Notes under the pieces: model-generated
What the model saw: only the letters and a program-made list of their open reading frames with translations
Database searches by the model: none
Told to the model about the DNA's origin: nothing
Position numbers and translations under genes: made by a program
Source: Clostridiales bacterium
GTDB lineage: Bacteria > Bacillota > Clostridia > Oscillospirales > Acutalibacteraceae
Assembly (NCBI GenBank): GCA_021200075.1
Contig: JAJQGZ010000198.1
Location: forward strand, 1 to 17,330
Reading direction: 5' to 3'
Length of the DNA stretch: 17,330 nt
Shown here: positions 1-6,692 of the stretch, in pieces
Position numbering within the stretch: position 1 is the first letter of the stretch
How the letters are laid out: every line of letters starts with the position of its first letter

Positions 1-49
1 TAAACCATGTCCTCGGACATTTTGTAAACCATGTTACCATATCTGACAT
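1..49. repeat. Short direct repeats plus a palindrome at the left edge; possible insertion-sequence terminus
   Basis: TAAACCATGT occurs at 1-10 and again at 25-34 (period 24). Between them ATGTCC and GGACAT form a 6-bp inverted repeat with a 2-base spacer (7-20). The block ends with TGACA at 44-48, so read inwards on the minus strand it starts TGTCA. Sub-terminal direct repeats behind a TG...CA tip are typical of IS21-like and similar elements. No transposase is visible because the window starts here, so the element identity is inference. Confidence 0.35.
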
Positions 50-73
50 ATTATCTGCCCGCCGTGTTTGAGT

Positions 74-109
74 AAAAATAAATGCTTTAAGCCACACCAA
101 ACATTTATT
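74..109 (-). terminator. Possible weak terminator after pcrA
   Basis: On the minus strand an 8-bp AT-rich stem (AATAAATG at 77-84 pairing with CATTTATT at 102-109) is followed by a short T run, about 35 bases past the pcrA stop codon. The stem is almost GC-free, so termination would be weak. Confidence 0.35.
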
Positions 110-142
110 ACAAAACCGTTTTTATATGTCCAATATTAAATA

Positions 143-2329
143 TTAAAGCTTTTCAAGTCTGGCGAAGTTTGCCATCATCTTTTTAGTTCCGGTTTTGTCG
201 AAAGCGACTTCCATAAGCGTATCATTGCCCATAGGCTGAAGCGAAAGAATCGTCCCTGTGCCGAAAGTTTTATGCACCACGGTGTCTCCGACCTTATACT
301 GTGCGTGCTCGGTTGAAGAGGAATTACCTGCCTGACCGAATTTGAGCGCTTCCTTACTCGTGGGAGCATAGGTGCTTTTGAGCGAAGCAAAACGGCTGAC
401 ATTGGTATTATGTGCCGCTACGGCGACATTTTGTGTGACATCGTCGGGTATTTCTCCGATAAAGCGTGACGGCATATTCCTTGATATGGTGCCGTACAAC
501 ATTCTCTGCCTTGCGTTTATAAGGTAGAGCTTTTCTTTTGCCCTTGTTATTCCGACATAGGCGAGCCTACGCTCTTCCTCAAGCTCCTCATCACTGTAAA
601 GCGACTGATTGCTCGGGAAAATCCCCTCCTCCATTCCGGGTATGAATACAACGAGAAATTCCAATCCCTTTGCGGAATGAAGCGTCATAAGAACAACAGC
701 ATCCTCGTCCTCGTTGTAGGAGTCAATATCGGTAATGAGAGCGACATCTTCAAGAAATTCCGAAAGCTCGGGTTCGTCTGATTCCTCCTGATATTTTACC
801 AGCATTGAGGAAAGCTCCTTGATATTATTAACTCTGTCCTCATAGGTTTCGGGGTCTTCATTGAGGTAATCGAGATATTTAACGGTATCGAGAATTTCCT
901 GCAATAAATCCGTGAGAGACATTCCGTCTTCAAGAGATTTTTGAAATCCTTTTATAACGGAAGCAAAGCCCATAAGCTTTGAAGCGCTCCTCGATGTTTT
1001 TTGAAATTCATCGGCTCTCTCACAAACTTCAAATGCGGATATACCCAGCCCCTCGGCTATCTGCATGACATTGGCTGTCATAGTTTCCCCTATGCCTCGT
1101 TTGGGAACATTTATTATCCTTTGCAGGCGAACACTGTCGGACGGATTATTTATAAGGGCAAAATACGATACAATATCCTTTATCTCTTTCCTGTCAAAGA
1201 AGCGGTGACCGCCGATAATGCGGTGAGAAACTCCGCTTTTTGTAAGCGTAATTTCCAAATTCCTCGACTGCGCATTCATTCGGTAAAGTATTGCGTGGTC
1301 GCTGAGCTTCCTGCCGTTTTTTACATTTTTGAGTATTTCGTCAACGATAAAGGCGGATTCCTCCGACTCGTTCATAACGGTGTTGAGGACAATTTTCTCT
1401 CCGCTTCCCGAGCGGGTGAAAAGGGTTTTGCCTTTTCTGTTCTTATTATTCGATATAACAGCATTTGCTCCGTCAAGGATATTTTGAGTGGAACGATAAT
1501 TTTCCTCAAGGCGGATAACCTCGGCATTTTTATATTTTTGTTCAAAGGACAAAATATTTTCCACCGTAGCGCCTCTGAAGTGGTAAATGCTCTGGTCGTC
1601 ATCGCCGACTACACATATATTCTTGTACTTATCGGCAAGAAGTGAAGTGAGAACATACTGTGCGTGGTTAGTATCCTGATACTCGTCAACCATAACATAT
1701 TTAAACTGCGTTTGATAAAGCTCTCTGACATCCTCATTTTCCCGAAGAAGCTTGACGGTGTTGAAAATAATATCGTCAAAATCCATTGCGTCGGACTTCA
1801 AAAGTTCCTTTTGGTAAAGTTCATAGCACTGTGCAATCTTACCTTTTCTGAAATCGTTTGACGATGTAGCGGTATATTCCGCACAGTCGATAAGGCTGTC
1901 CTTTGCCCTGCTTATCTCGTTAAGAATTGATTTGTGATTAATAAATTTATCCTCGATACCGAGTTGCTTTTGGCACTGCTTCATAACCCGATGGGAATCG
2001 TCGGTATCATAAATTGTGAAATGATTAGTGTAGCCGAGCTTTTCACCGAAACGGCGCAGTATTCTCGAGCAGCAACTGTGGAATGTATACGCCCAGATGC
2101 TTTCAGCTTCCTGCCCGATTGATGCGGTGAGCCTTTCCCTGAGTTCGCCCGCCGCTTTGTTTGTAAATGTTATTGCAAGAACCTGCCACGGCTGAGCCAA
2201 ACCCTGTTCGATTATATGTCCGACCCTGTTTACCAAAACGGTCGTTTTGCCGGAGCCTGCGCCTGCAAGAATCAGAAGCGGCCCTTCGGTGGTATCTACA
2301 GCAAGCTGCTGCATTTCGTTAAGAGGCAT
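143..2329 (-). CDS. pcrA: ATP-dependent DNA helicase PcrA/UvrD (superfamily 1)
   Basis: A 3'-5' SF1A DNA helicase that translocates on single-stranded DNA in nucleotide excision repair, replication-transcription conflict resolution and RecA displacement. Visible motifs, numbered from the chosen start: Walker A AGAGSGKT (22-29), Walker B DEYQDTN (about 215-221), GDDDQSIYHFRGA, LEENYRST, LHSAKGLEF and VGITRAKEKLYL. The C-terminal 50 residues (KVGDTVVHKTFGTGTI...) fit the Tudor-like fold that contacts RNA polymerase in PcrA. The length of 728 aa is normal. I chose the ATG at 2329 over the one at 2338: the AGGAG at about 2342-2346 lies only 1 base from the upstream ATG but about 10 from the downstream one. 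The gene stands alone behind the oadB terminator. Its promoter should lie in 2340-2393, but I see only AT-rich -10-like sequence there and no convincing -35. Confidence 0.96.
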   Translation of the reverse strand: MPLNEMQQLAVDTTEGPLLILAGAGSGKTTVLVNRVGHIIEQGLAQPWQVLAITFTNKAAGELRERLTASIGQEAESIWAYTFHSCCSRILRRFGEKLGYTNHFTIYDTDDSHRVMKQCQKQLGIEDKFINHKSILNEISRAKDSLIDCAEYTATSSNDFRKGKIAQCYELYQKELLKSDAMDFDDIIFNTVKLLRENEDVRELYQTQFKYVMVDEYQDTNHAQYVLTSLLADKYKNICVVGDDDQSIYHFRGATVENILSFEQKYKNAEVIRLEENYRSTQNILDGANAVISNNKNRKGKTLFTRSGSGEKIVLNTVMNESEESAFIVDEILKNVKNGRKLSDHAILYRMNAQSRNLEITLTKSGVSHRIIGGHRFFDRKEIKDIVSYFALINNPSDSVRLQRIINVPKRGIGETMTANVMQIAEGLGISAFEVCERADEFQKTSRSASKLMGFASVIKGFQKSLEDGMSLTDLLQEILDTVKYLDYLNEDPETYEDRVNNIKELSSMLVKYQEESDEPELSEFLEDVALITDIDSYNEDEDAVVLMTLHSAKGLEFLVVFIPGMEEGIFPSNQSLYSDEELEEERRLAYVGITRAKEKLYLINARQRMLYGTISRNMPSRFIGEIPDDVTQNVAVAAHNTNVSRFASLKSTYAPTSKEALKFGQAGNSSSTEHAQYKVGDTVVHKTFGTGTILSLQPMGNDTLMEVAFDKTGTKKMMANFARLEKL

Positions 2330-2393
2330 ATGTCTCATTCTCCTTTAAAGTTGTAAGTAGATAATAGTTATACAATATAATATTACGGTTTCT

Positions 2394-2426
2394 AAAAAAA
2401 TCAGAGCGGCGATTCGCCACCCTGAT
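2394..2426 (-). terminator. Rho-independent terminator after oadB
   Basis: On the minus strand ATCAGGGTGGCG pairs with CGCCGCTCTGAT around an AAT loop (12 bp, two G-T wobbles), followed directly by six Ts. It starts about 40 bases past the oadB stop and separates the decarboxylase unit from pcrA. Confidence 0.88.
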
Positions 2427-2466
2427 AATATAAATTTTTCATTTGCCGAGATTTTAAAAGTTTGTT

Positions 2467-3672
2467 TTACTTCAAAAGTGTAAGCAGTATACCTGCCGCT
2501 ACGGCGGAGCCTATAACGCCGGAAACATTCGGCCCCATTGCGTGCATAAGCAGATAATTTGTGGGATTTTCCTTTTGACCCTCTTTTTGCGCTACACGAG
2601 CCGCCATAGGTACGGCGGAAACACCTGCCGAGCCGATAAGCGGATTTACCTTTCCCTTTGTGAAGATATACATCAGCTTTCCGCCGAGTACGCCGCAGGC
2701 AGTTCCGAAAGAAAATGCTATCAAGCCGAGAGCTATGATTTTAAGCGTATTCAGATTGAGGAAGTTCTCCGCTGATGTAGTCGCACCTACGGAAATGCCG
2801 AGCAATATGGTTACAATATTCATAAGCTCGTTTTGAGCCGCTTTTGCAATTCTTTCCGTTCTGCCGCTTTCCTTGAGCAGGTTGCCGAGCATAAGCATAC
2901 CTACAAGCGAAGCTGCGTCCGGAAGCAGGAGCGAAACAATTACCGTTACCATAATCGGGAACAATATTTTTTCAAGCTTAGATACGGGACGAAGATTACC
3001 CATAACAACCGAGCGTTCCTTTTTAGTAGTCAAGGCTCGCATAATCGGCGGTTGTATCAAAGGTACCAAAGCCATATATGAATACGCCGCAATCGCAACC
3101 GTGCCCAATAGCTGCGGCGCCAATTGGGAGGTGACGAATATTGCGGTAGGCCCGTCCGCACCTCCTATAATACCGATTGAACCAGCTTCAGCCGGGCTAA
3201 AGCCCATAAGAATTGCTCCGACATATGTGAAGAAAATACCGAACTGAGCCGCCGCACCGAGAATAAAGCTTTTAGGATTAGCAATAAGCGGAGTGAAATC
3301 CGTCATTGCGCCGATACCGAGGAATATAAGCGGTGGATAAACACCGGCTTTTACCCCGAGATAGAGGAAATCCATAAGACCCGGAGTGCATCCGGCAAAT
3401 TCCCCTCTTGAAGCGATAAGATCCCTAAATCCGTCCAAATCGTGATACTGAACGGCTAAATTTGCGCCCGGTATATTGGCAAGCAACATGCCGAAAGCAA
3501 TCGGTATCATAAGCAGAGGTTCAAATCCCTTTTTGATACCGAGATAAAGCAATACGAAAGAAACAAGCAGCATTATCAGATTTTTATACCCGTCTCCCTG
3601 AAAAAAGTAGACGTAGCCTGAATTCGAGAAAATACTTACTATGACTTCCCAGACACCCTGAAGTACTTCCAT
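2467..3672 (-). CDS. oadB: Sodium ion-translocating decarboxylase, beta subunit (OadB/MmdB/GcdB family)
   Basis: An integral membrane subunit that couples decarboxylation of biotin-bound carboxylate to Na+ export in the oxaloacetate, methylmalonyl-CoA and glutaconyl-CoA decarboxylase family. It is a 401-aa, very hydrophobic protein with many membrane segments. Two family signatures are visible: GGADGPTAIF at 170-179, whose Asp173 corresponds to the Na+-pathway Asp of OadB, and the C-terminal segment at 372-401 with HAMGPNVSGVIGSAV. It follows the gamma-like gene by 18 bases, with a GGGAG just past that gene's stop codon. No carboxyltransferase (alpha) or biotin carrier gene is in the window, so the substrate cannot be told from sequence here; the gene symbol is generic for the family. 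Confidence 0.92.
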   Translation of the reverse strand: MEVLQGVWEVIVSIFSNSGYVYFFQGDGYKNLIMLLVSFVLLYLGIKKGFEPLLMIPIAFGMLLANIPGANLAVQYHDLDGFRDLIASRGEFAGCTPGLMDFLYLGVKAGVYPPLIFLGIGAMTDFTPLIANPKSFILGAAAQFGIFFTYVGAILMGFSPAEAGSIGIIGGADGPTAIFVTSQLAPQLLGTVAIAAYSYMALVPLIQPPIMRALTTKKERSVVMGNLRPVSKLEKILFPIMVTVIVSLLLPDAASLVGMLMLGNLLKESGRTERIAKAAQNELMNIVTILLGISVGATTSAENFLNLNTLKIIALGLIAFSFGTACGVLGGKLMYIFTKGKVNPLIGSAGVSAVPMAARVAQKEGQKENPTNYLLMHAMGPNVSGVIGSAVAAGILLTLLK

Positions 3673-3690
3673 GATTACAAAATTCTCCCT

Positions 3691-4113
3691 TTAAAACGAT
3701 CTTGCATTATCAGAAACAGCTGCCGCTGCCCACGGATTTCTCGACGCCGTTTTTCTAACTCTGAGCGCTCGTATACCGGTAATTACCACAGATGAACCCT
3801 CATACTCGGCAATCGCCGCAGAAATAACCGCAACGGCCTCCGGGCTTATTCCCTGCCCTACGGCAGGAGCATTAACAGCAGATTGCTGAACCGGTACAGG
3901 CGTTGCCTGAGTGATCTCGGTTATAGTGCTGTTTTTGTTCTTTTTCTTACCCTTGGAGGATTTACCCTCCATTTCCGATACGATTTTACCGAAGCAATAA
4001 AATACTATTATCAGCAGTAAAAGCATACCGAGAACGATACTTATGCCTGCAATTACAACAGTTGTTGTAAAGGTTGCACTTGAGTCAGGCGTTAACATTA
4101 AAATAGGTTTCAC
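3691..4113 (-). CDS. oadG: Sodium-pump decarboxylase gamma/delta-type small subunit (OadG family)
   Basis: A small membrane-anchored subunit thought to assemble and hold together the biotin-dependent Na+ pump. At 140 aa it has a single hydrophobic segment at about 17-42, a Lys-rich cytoplasmic stretch (KSSKGKKKNKN), a Pro/Ala/Gln-rich linker, and a C-terminal region ending NPWAAAAVSDNARSF. The TM, linker and C-terminal layout is that of OadG/MmdD-type proteins. The start is GTG at 4113, with GGGGG seven bases upstream. It is the first gene of a two-gene unit with oadB and sits behind a near-consensus promoter. The family call rests on layout and on the partner gene more than on sequence motifs. 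Confidence 0.78.
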   Translation of the reverse strand: MKPILMLTPDSSATFTTTVVIAGISIVLGMLLLLIIVFYCFGKIVSEMEGKSSKGKKKNKNSTITEITQATPVPVQQSAVNAPAVGQGISPEAVAVISAAIAEYEGSSVVITGIRALRVRKTASRNPWAAAAVSDNARSF

Positions 4114-4148
4114 CGAAATTCCCCCATTATAAATTTTAGATTATTGCT

Positions 4149-4177
4149 ATTATAAATCATATTATCCGATATTTCAA
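4149..4177 (-). promoter_or_regulatory. Sigma-A-type promoter for oadG-oadB
   Basis: On the minus strand TTGAAA (4172-4177) is followed by a 17-base spacer and TATAAT (4149-4154). The predicted transcript start is about 35 bases ahead of the GTG start codon. This is close to the consensus in both hexamers and in spacing. Confidence 0.75.
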
Positions 4178-4223
4178 CGATTTATTTTATTTTTTTAAAT
4201 TCCGTCATTTTACATAAAATCCC

Positions 4224-4251
4224 TTGATTTATTGCTGAAAAAGTATATAAT
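4224..4251 (+). promoter_or_regulatory. Sigma-A-type promoter for the small plus-strand gene
   Basis: TTGATT (4224-4229), a 16-base spacer and TATAAT (4246-4251) lie about 50 bases upstream of the ATG at 4303. It is divergent from the oadG promoter; the two -35 boxes are about 46 bases apart. Confidence 0.72.
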
Positions 4252-4302
4252 AATATTAAGATTTATAATATTAGATTTCACAATTGGAAAGGAATGTTTG
4301 CT

Positions 4303-4437
4303 ATGAGTGAAAAGACTTTGGTTATCGCAATTTTGGTTGCACTTATCCTGCTGTGGTTTGCGGAAACACTGAATATGAGAAAAACAAGCAAAATTCTCGG
4401 CGGAGTTATCGACCTGGGCTTTGCTATTTTGCGCTGA
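4303..4437 (+). CDS. Small single-span membrane protein, 44 aa, unknown function
   Basis: I do not recognise this protein. The ATG at 4303 opens 44 codons ending in TGA at 4435-4437. Residues about 5-20 (TLVIAILVALILLWFA) form one strongly hydrophobic segment, followed by a short basic stretch (MRKTSK) and a second, mildly hydrophobic tail (ILGGVIDLGFAILR) that could lie along the membrane. Evidence that it is a real gene: GGAAAGGAA at 4286-4294 is well placed as a ribosome binding site, a near-consensus promoter lies upstream, and a strong intrinsic terminator begins 24 bases past the stop. It is the only plus-strand gene in the window and is a monocistronic unit between two minus-strand genes. 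Confidence 0.7.
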   Translation: MSEKTLVIAILVALILLWFAETLNMRKTSKILGGVIDLGFAILR

Positions 4438-4460
4438 ATATAATAATGCTTATATTATAA

Positions 4461-4490
4461 AAAGTGCCGGGAAATTCTCGGCACTTTTTG
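4461..4490 (+). terminator. Rho-independent terminator after the small membrane protein gene, possibly bidirectional
   Basis: AAAGTGCCG (4461-4469) pairs with CGGCACTTT (4479-4487); the stem extends inwards through GG/CT pairs. A T run (TTTTTGTTTT) follows on the plus strand. The A residues on the left give a short T run on the minus strand, so it may also end the convergent LRR gene, whose stop is at 4515. Confidence 0.87.
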
Positions 4491-4514
4491 TTTTGGTGTT
4501 CAAATATTCAAATG

Positions 4515-5393
4515 TTATTTGGTGGTTACTTTCTTAACCGTTGACCAAGATGAATAAACTTTCTTACCGTTTACTGTTTTATATGTGCGGACACGGACAT
4601 AATAGGTCTTCTTTGATTTTAATTTTTTGATAGTCTTTGAAGTCTTTTTTGCACCTTTCACGGTAACGGTCTCTTTGTTCTTTGTGAACTTTTTATTAGT
4701 GGCAACTTGTACTTGATAACCTGTTACACCGCTTTTCTTTTTCCAAGTAACTTTAACCTGCTTTTTCTTCGGACTTGTAACTTTTTTAATAGAAGTCTTT
4801 TTCGGCTTTGTTACGGAAGTTGAAGAGGTTGTGGCTGTTGTGCTTGTATCGGTTGTAACTGTGGCTGCAACAGCATTTGCGGTTGCTGAGTTATCTGCGG
4901 TGTCGGTTGTTGTTTGAGATGATAAATCAGAATTTCCGGTATTATCTTGTACGGCAGTATCAGTTGATGTAACAGTGTCGTCGGCATTATCTGTATCAGT
5001 TGAAGCTTCTTCTAACGCAACAAAATTTCTATTATACTTTTCAGCGTAAGCCTGCGCTGTCGAATTTTCATATCCATAAATTGTTGCTGTGTCAGAAATG
5101 GTAAATTCACCGTCCGGGTTTAAAATTGTTATTTCTGTTAAACTCGTACAATTCCAAAACGCAGTATAATCTATACTTATTACACTTTCGCCCATCGTTA
5201 CGCTTATTAAACTTGTGCAACTACTAAATGTAGAACTACCTATGCTTGTTACACCGTCACCAATTGTTACACTTATTAAACCTGTACAACCGGAAAATGC
5301 AAATTCACCTATACTAATTACAGTATCAGATATTATTATGCTTTCTAAACCCGTGTAATTATAAACCCGTGCAATTATAAAATGCGTCTTCAC
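4515..5393 (-). CDS. BspA-type leucine-rich-repeat / Fn3 surface protein, C-terminal part in the downstream frame
   Basis: The larger part of a secreted protein whose frame is broken upstream (see the 16-bp duplication at 5349-5380). The GTG at 5393 opens the frame on paper, but its first ~10 codons are an out-of-frame reading of the repeat region, so independent translation is doubtful. In order: about four LRR_5/BspA-type repeats with the pattern SIGxxAFxxCTxLxxVTIxxxV; a Ser/Thr/Asp/Ala-rich linker (about residues 130-195); and a Lys-rich fibronectin type III-like domain (about 197-292) with GYQVQVATNKKF, YYVRVRTYK and SSWSTVKKVTTK. No LPXTG or other wall anchor is visible. Proteins of this layout in gut Clostridia are thought to work at the cell surface in adhesion or in binding host or plant polymers; the ligand cannot be read from this sequence. 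With the frame restored the full product would be 355 aa. Confidence 0.8.
   Translation of the reverse strand: MKTHFIIARVYNYTGLESIIISDTVISIGEFAFSGCTGLISVTIGDGVTSIGSSTFSSCTSLISVTMGESVISIDYTAFWNCTSLTEITILNPDGEFTISDTATIYGYENSTAQAYAEKYNRNFVALEEASTDTDNADDTVTSTDTAVQDNTGNSDLSSQTTTDTADNSATANAVAATVTTDTSTTATTSSTSVTKPKKTSIKKVTSPKKKQVKVTWKKKSGVTGYQVQVATNKKFTKNKETVTVKGAKKTSKTIKKLKSKKTYYVRVRTYKTVNGKKVYSSWSTVKKVTTK
5349..5380 (-). repeat. 16-bp tandem duplication that breaks the LRR reading frame
   Basis: On the minus strand TTATAATTRCACGGGT occurs twice in direct succession (5365-5380, then 5349-5364) with one difference (G/A). The first copy reads in frame as ...FYNCTG and then hits TAA inside the second. 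Removing one copy gives AFYNCTGLESIII, a perfect LRR_5 junction. Since 16 is not a multiple of 3, two copies put the gene off; one copy (or a fourth, if no stop arises) would put it on. Confidence 0.95.
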
Positions 5394-5598
5394 CTATACT
5401 CGTTACGGTATATCCGTCAATAGTAGACGGAATTGTCAATTCTGTTTCCAAACCTGTATAGCCCGTAATTTCAGCAGTACCGTTACTAACGGTATACTCA
5501 TAATCTCCGCTTGTTGCCGCAAATGCGGTGAGGTCGAGACCGACAGTGACTGGCAAAAGCATTGCTGCCGATAAAAGTAAGCTGATTATTTTCTTCAT
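5359..5598 (-). CDS. BspA-type LRR protein, N-terminal part: signal peptide and first repeat, truncated by frameshift
   Basis: This opens the same gene as the following LRR/Fn3 segment. The start is the ATG at 5598 (MKKIISLLL...), with GGAGGT seven bases upstream; an ATG 48 bases further upstream is in frame but has no ribosome binding site. Residues 1-27 are a classic Sec signal peptide (KK, a hydrophobic core, then TAFA/A). After it come a short beta-rich stretch (YEYTVSNGTAEITGYTGLETELTIPSTIDGYTVTSIG) and the first LRR repeat (EDAFYNCTGL), where a stop falls inside the duplicated 16-mer. As read, only a peptide of about 79 residues is made. Confidence 0.8.
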   Translation of the reverse strand: MKKIISLLLSAAMLLPVTVGLDLTAFAATSGDYEYTVSNGTAEITGYTGLETELTIPSTIDGYTVTSIGEDAFYNCTGL

Positions 5599-5632
5599 TA
5601 AAATTACCTCCGAAAAAATATAAAAATATAAA

Positions 5633-5662
5633 TATATATTCTTCATTTTATTACAATTCCAA
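5633..5662 (-). promoter_or_regulatory. Candidate promoter for the LRR gene
   Basis: On the minus strand TTGGAA (5657-5662) is followed after 18 bases by TATATA (5633-5638), about 35 bases ahead of the start codon. The region is very AT-rich and other pairings (TTGTAA at 5651-5656) are possible, so the exact hexamers are uncertain. Confidence 0.35.
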
Positions 5663-5670
5663 TTTTAACA

Positions 5671-5717
5671 TAATGTGTTACCGAGTGTTACCGCAAATTT
5701 TTTCGAGTAACACATTA
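5671..5717. promoter_or_regulatory. Inverted/tandem repeat upstream of the LRR gene, operator-like
   Basis: An exact 11-bp inverted repeat, TAATGTGTTAC (5671-5681) and GTAACACATTA (5707-5717), encloses 25 bases. Overlapping it, the 10-mer GTGTTACCGA at 5675-5684 is followed directly by GTGTTACCGC at 5685-5694. Three copies of a GTGTTAC core therefore lie just upstream of the candidate -35 box, as expected of a binding site for a dimeric or cooperative regulator. No regulator gene is adjacent. Confidence 0.5.
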
Positions 5718-5765
5718 AAACATACCAATTTAAAACATATTTTCAAAGTAAACATTCGACAAAAA

Positions 5766-5800
5766 CAAACCGCAGCTTTGAAATCAGGACTGCGGTTTTT
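5766..5800 (-). terminator. Rho-independent terminator ending the mutL-to-HAD gene block
   Basis: AAACCGCAG (5767-5775) pairs with CTGCGGTTT (5790-5798), 9 bp around a 14-base loop. On the minus strand it is followed by GTTTTTG, and on the plus strand by a T run, so it could act both ways. It lies about 15 bases past the HAD gene's stop. Confidence 0.85.
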
Positions 5801-5813
5801 AAGGCTTAAAATT

Positions 5814-6671
5814 TTATTTTTGTTCACGGAGGATTGCTTCTTCCGCCTTGCCGGACATTATATACTCGAGCAAATCGGCAACGCAGCCGTGGTTGCAATG
5901 GCACGCCTCAAACTTGCAAATTTTATGTATCGGTTTAGGTGCTTGACCTGCGCAGGCAGGCAAGCCGACGGTTTTGAGCATATCCCAATCATTATAGTAA
6001 TCGCCGATTGCGGCGACATGGCTTTTTTCTATACCGAGCATATCGGCAAGCTTCATAATTCCGACGCCCTTGTGCGTATCCTTTTGGAGCATTTCAAAGC
6101 TCCAAGGAGACGAGGACATAAAGTTGGCGTCCGGATTTTCCTCTTTATCGACAAGATTGCGAAGCGTGTTGATAACAATGGGGTTTGACCAAAAAATAAC
6201 CTTCATCCAGCCGTCCGACGGCACATCGTCGATTGAGTGAACAACCTCGTGGCGGGTTTTATCAAAAAACATTGTGCCCTTTGAGAGAAGTCCGCTTTTG
6301 ACAATATAAACATAATCGTCAAAGTAAACGCCGATCTCAACGCTTTTGAATACATCGTCAAATTCTTCGGCAATTTTCCTGACAAAATCCCGACCCTTTG
6401 GCCCGATAGTGCTTCGCCAGTACATTTCTTTTTTATTATAATCGTATATTCCCGCTCCGTTGATAACAACGGCAGGCTGATTGGCGGTAATTCTGCGATA
6501 ATTCCTTTCAAGGCTCGTGAGCGGTCTGCCGGAGGCAAGAGTAAAATTACCGCCCGCTTTGGTAAAAGTCTTAATCGCATCGTAATTTCGCTTAGGCAAA
6601 AAGCGAAGCTTGTTGTTGAGAGTACCGTCAATATCGGACACTACAAGCCAGTTTTCAAAATTCTTTTCCAT
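5814..6671 (-). CDS. Cof-type HAD superfamily hydrolase (phosphatase)
   Basis: A cytoplasmic Mg2+-dependent phosphatase of the HAD-IIB (Cof) group, which act on sugar phosphates, flavin nucleotides or similar; the substrate here is unknown. The length of 285 aa is normal. HAD motifs: DIDGT with nucleophile Asp13 and acid/base Asp15, LASGRP with Ser47, Lys201 (KGVGIMKLADMLGI), and GDYYNDWDML with Asp224 and Asp228. The type II cap lies between motifs 2 and 3. An odd point is a Cys/His cluster near the end (C240, C252, C257, H258, C259, H261, C263) where most Cof proteins have a yvT-s/n-edGV stretch. Start ATG at 6671 with GGAG seven bases upstream. It follows the pseudouridine synthase by 21 bases and is the last gene before the terminator. 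Confidence 0.9.
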   Translation of the reverse strand: MEKNFENWLVVSDIDGTLNNKLRFLPKRNYDAIKTFTKAGGNFTLASGRPLTSLERNYRRITANQPAVVINGAGIYDYNKKEMYWRSTIGPKGRDFVRKIAEEFDDVFKSVEIGVYFDDYVYIVKSGLLSKGTMFFDKTRHEVVHSIDDVPSDGWMKVIFWSNPIVINTLRNLVDKEENPDANFMSSSPWSFEMLQKDTHKGVGIMKLADMLGIEKSHVAAIGDYYNDWDMLKTVGLPACAGQAPKPIHKICKFEACHCNHGCVADLLEYIMSGKAEEAILREQK

Positions 6672-6692
6672 AATTTTTCTCCGAAACGGGAT

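Noticed and set aside
1001..1645. 214-codon plus-strand ORF
   Set aside because: It lies wholly inside pcrA on the opposite strand, and the pcrA motifs on the other strand are unmistakable.
2330..2338. pcrA start at the upstream ATG (2338)
   Set aside because: The AGGAG lies only 1 base from it, too close to act; the ATG three codons later has about 10 bases spacing and gives the usual N-terminus.
4515..5598. Two separate, overlapping LRR genes
   Set aside because: The downstream frame's start (GTG at 5393) reads ten nonsense codons through the repeat and has no signal peptide. Removing one 16-mer gives one continuous protein.
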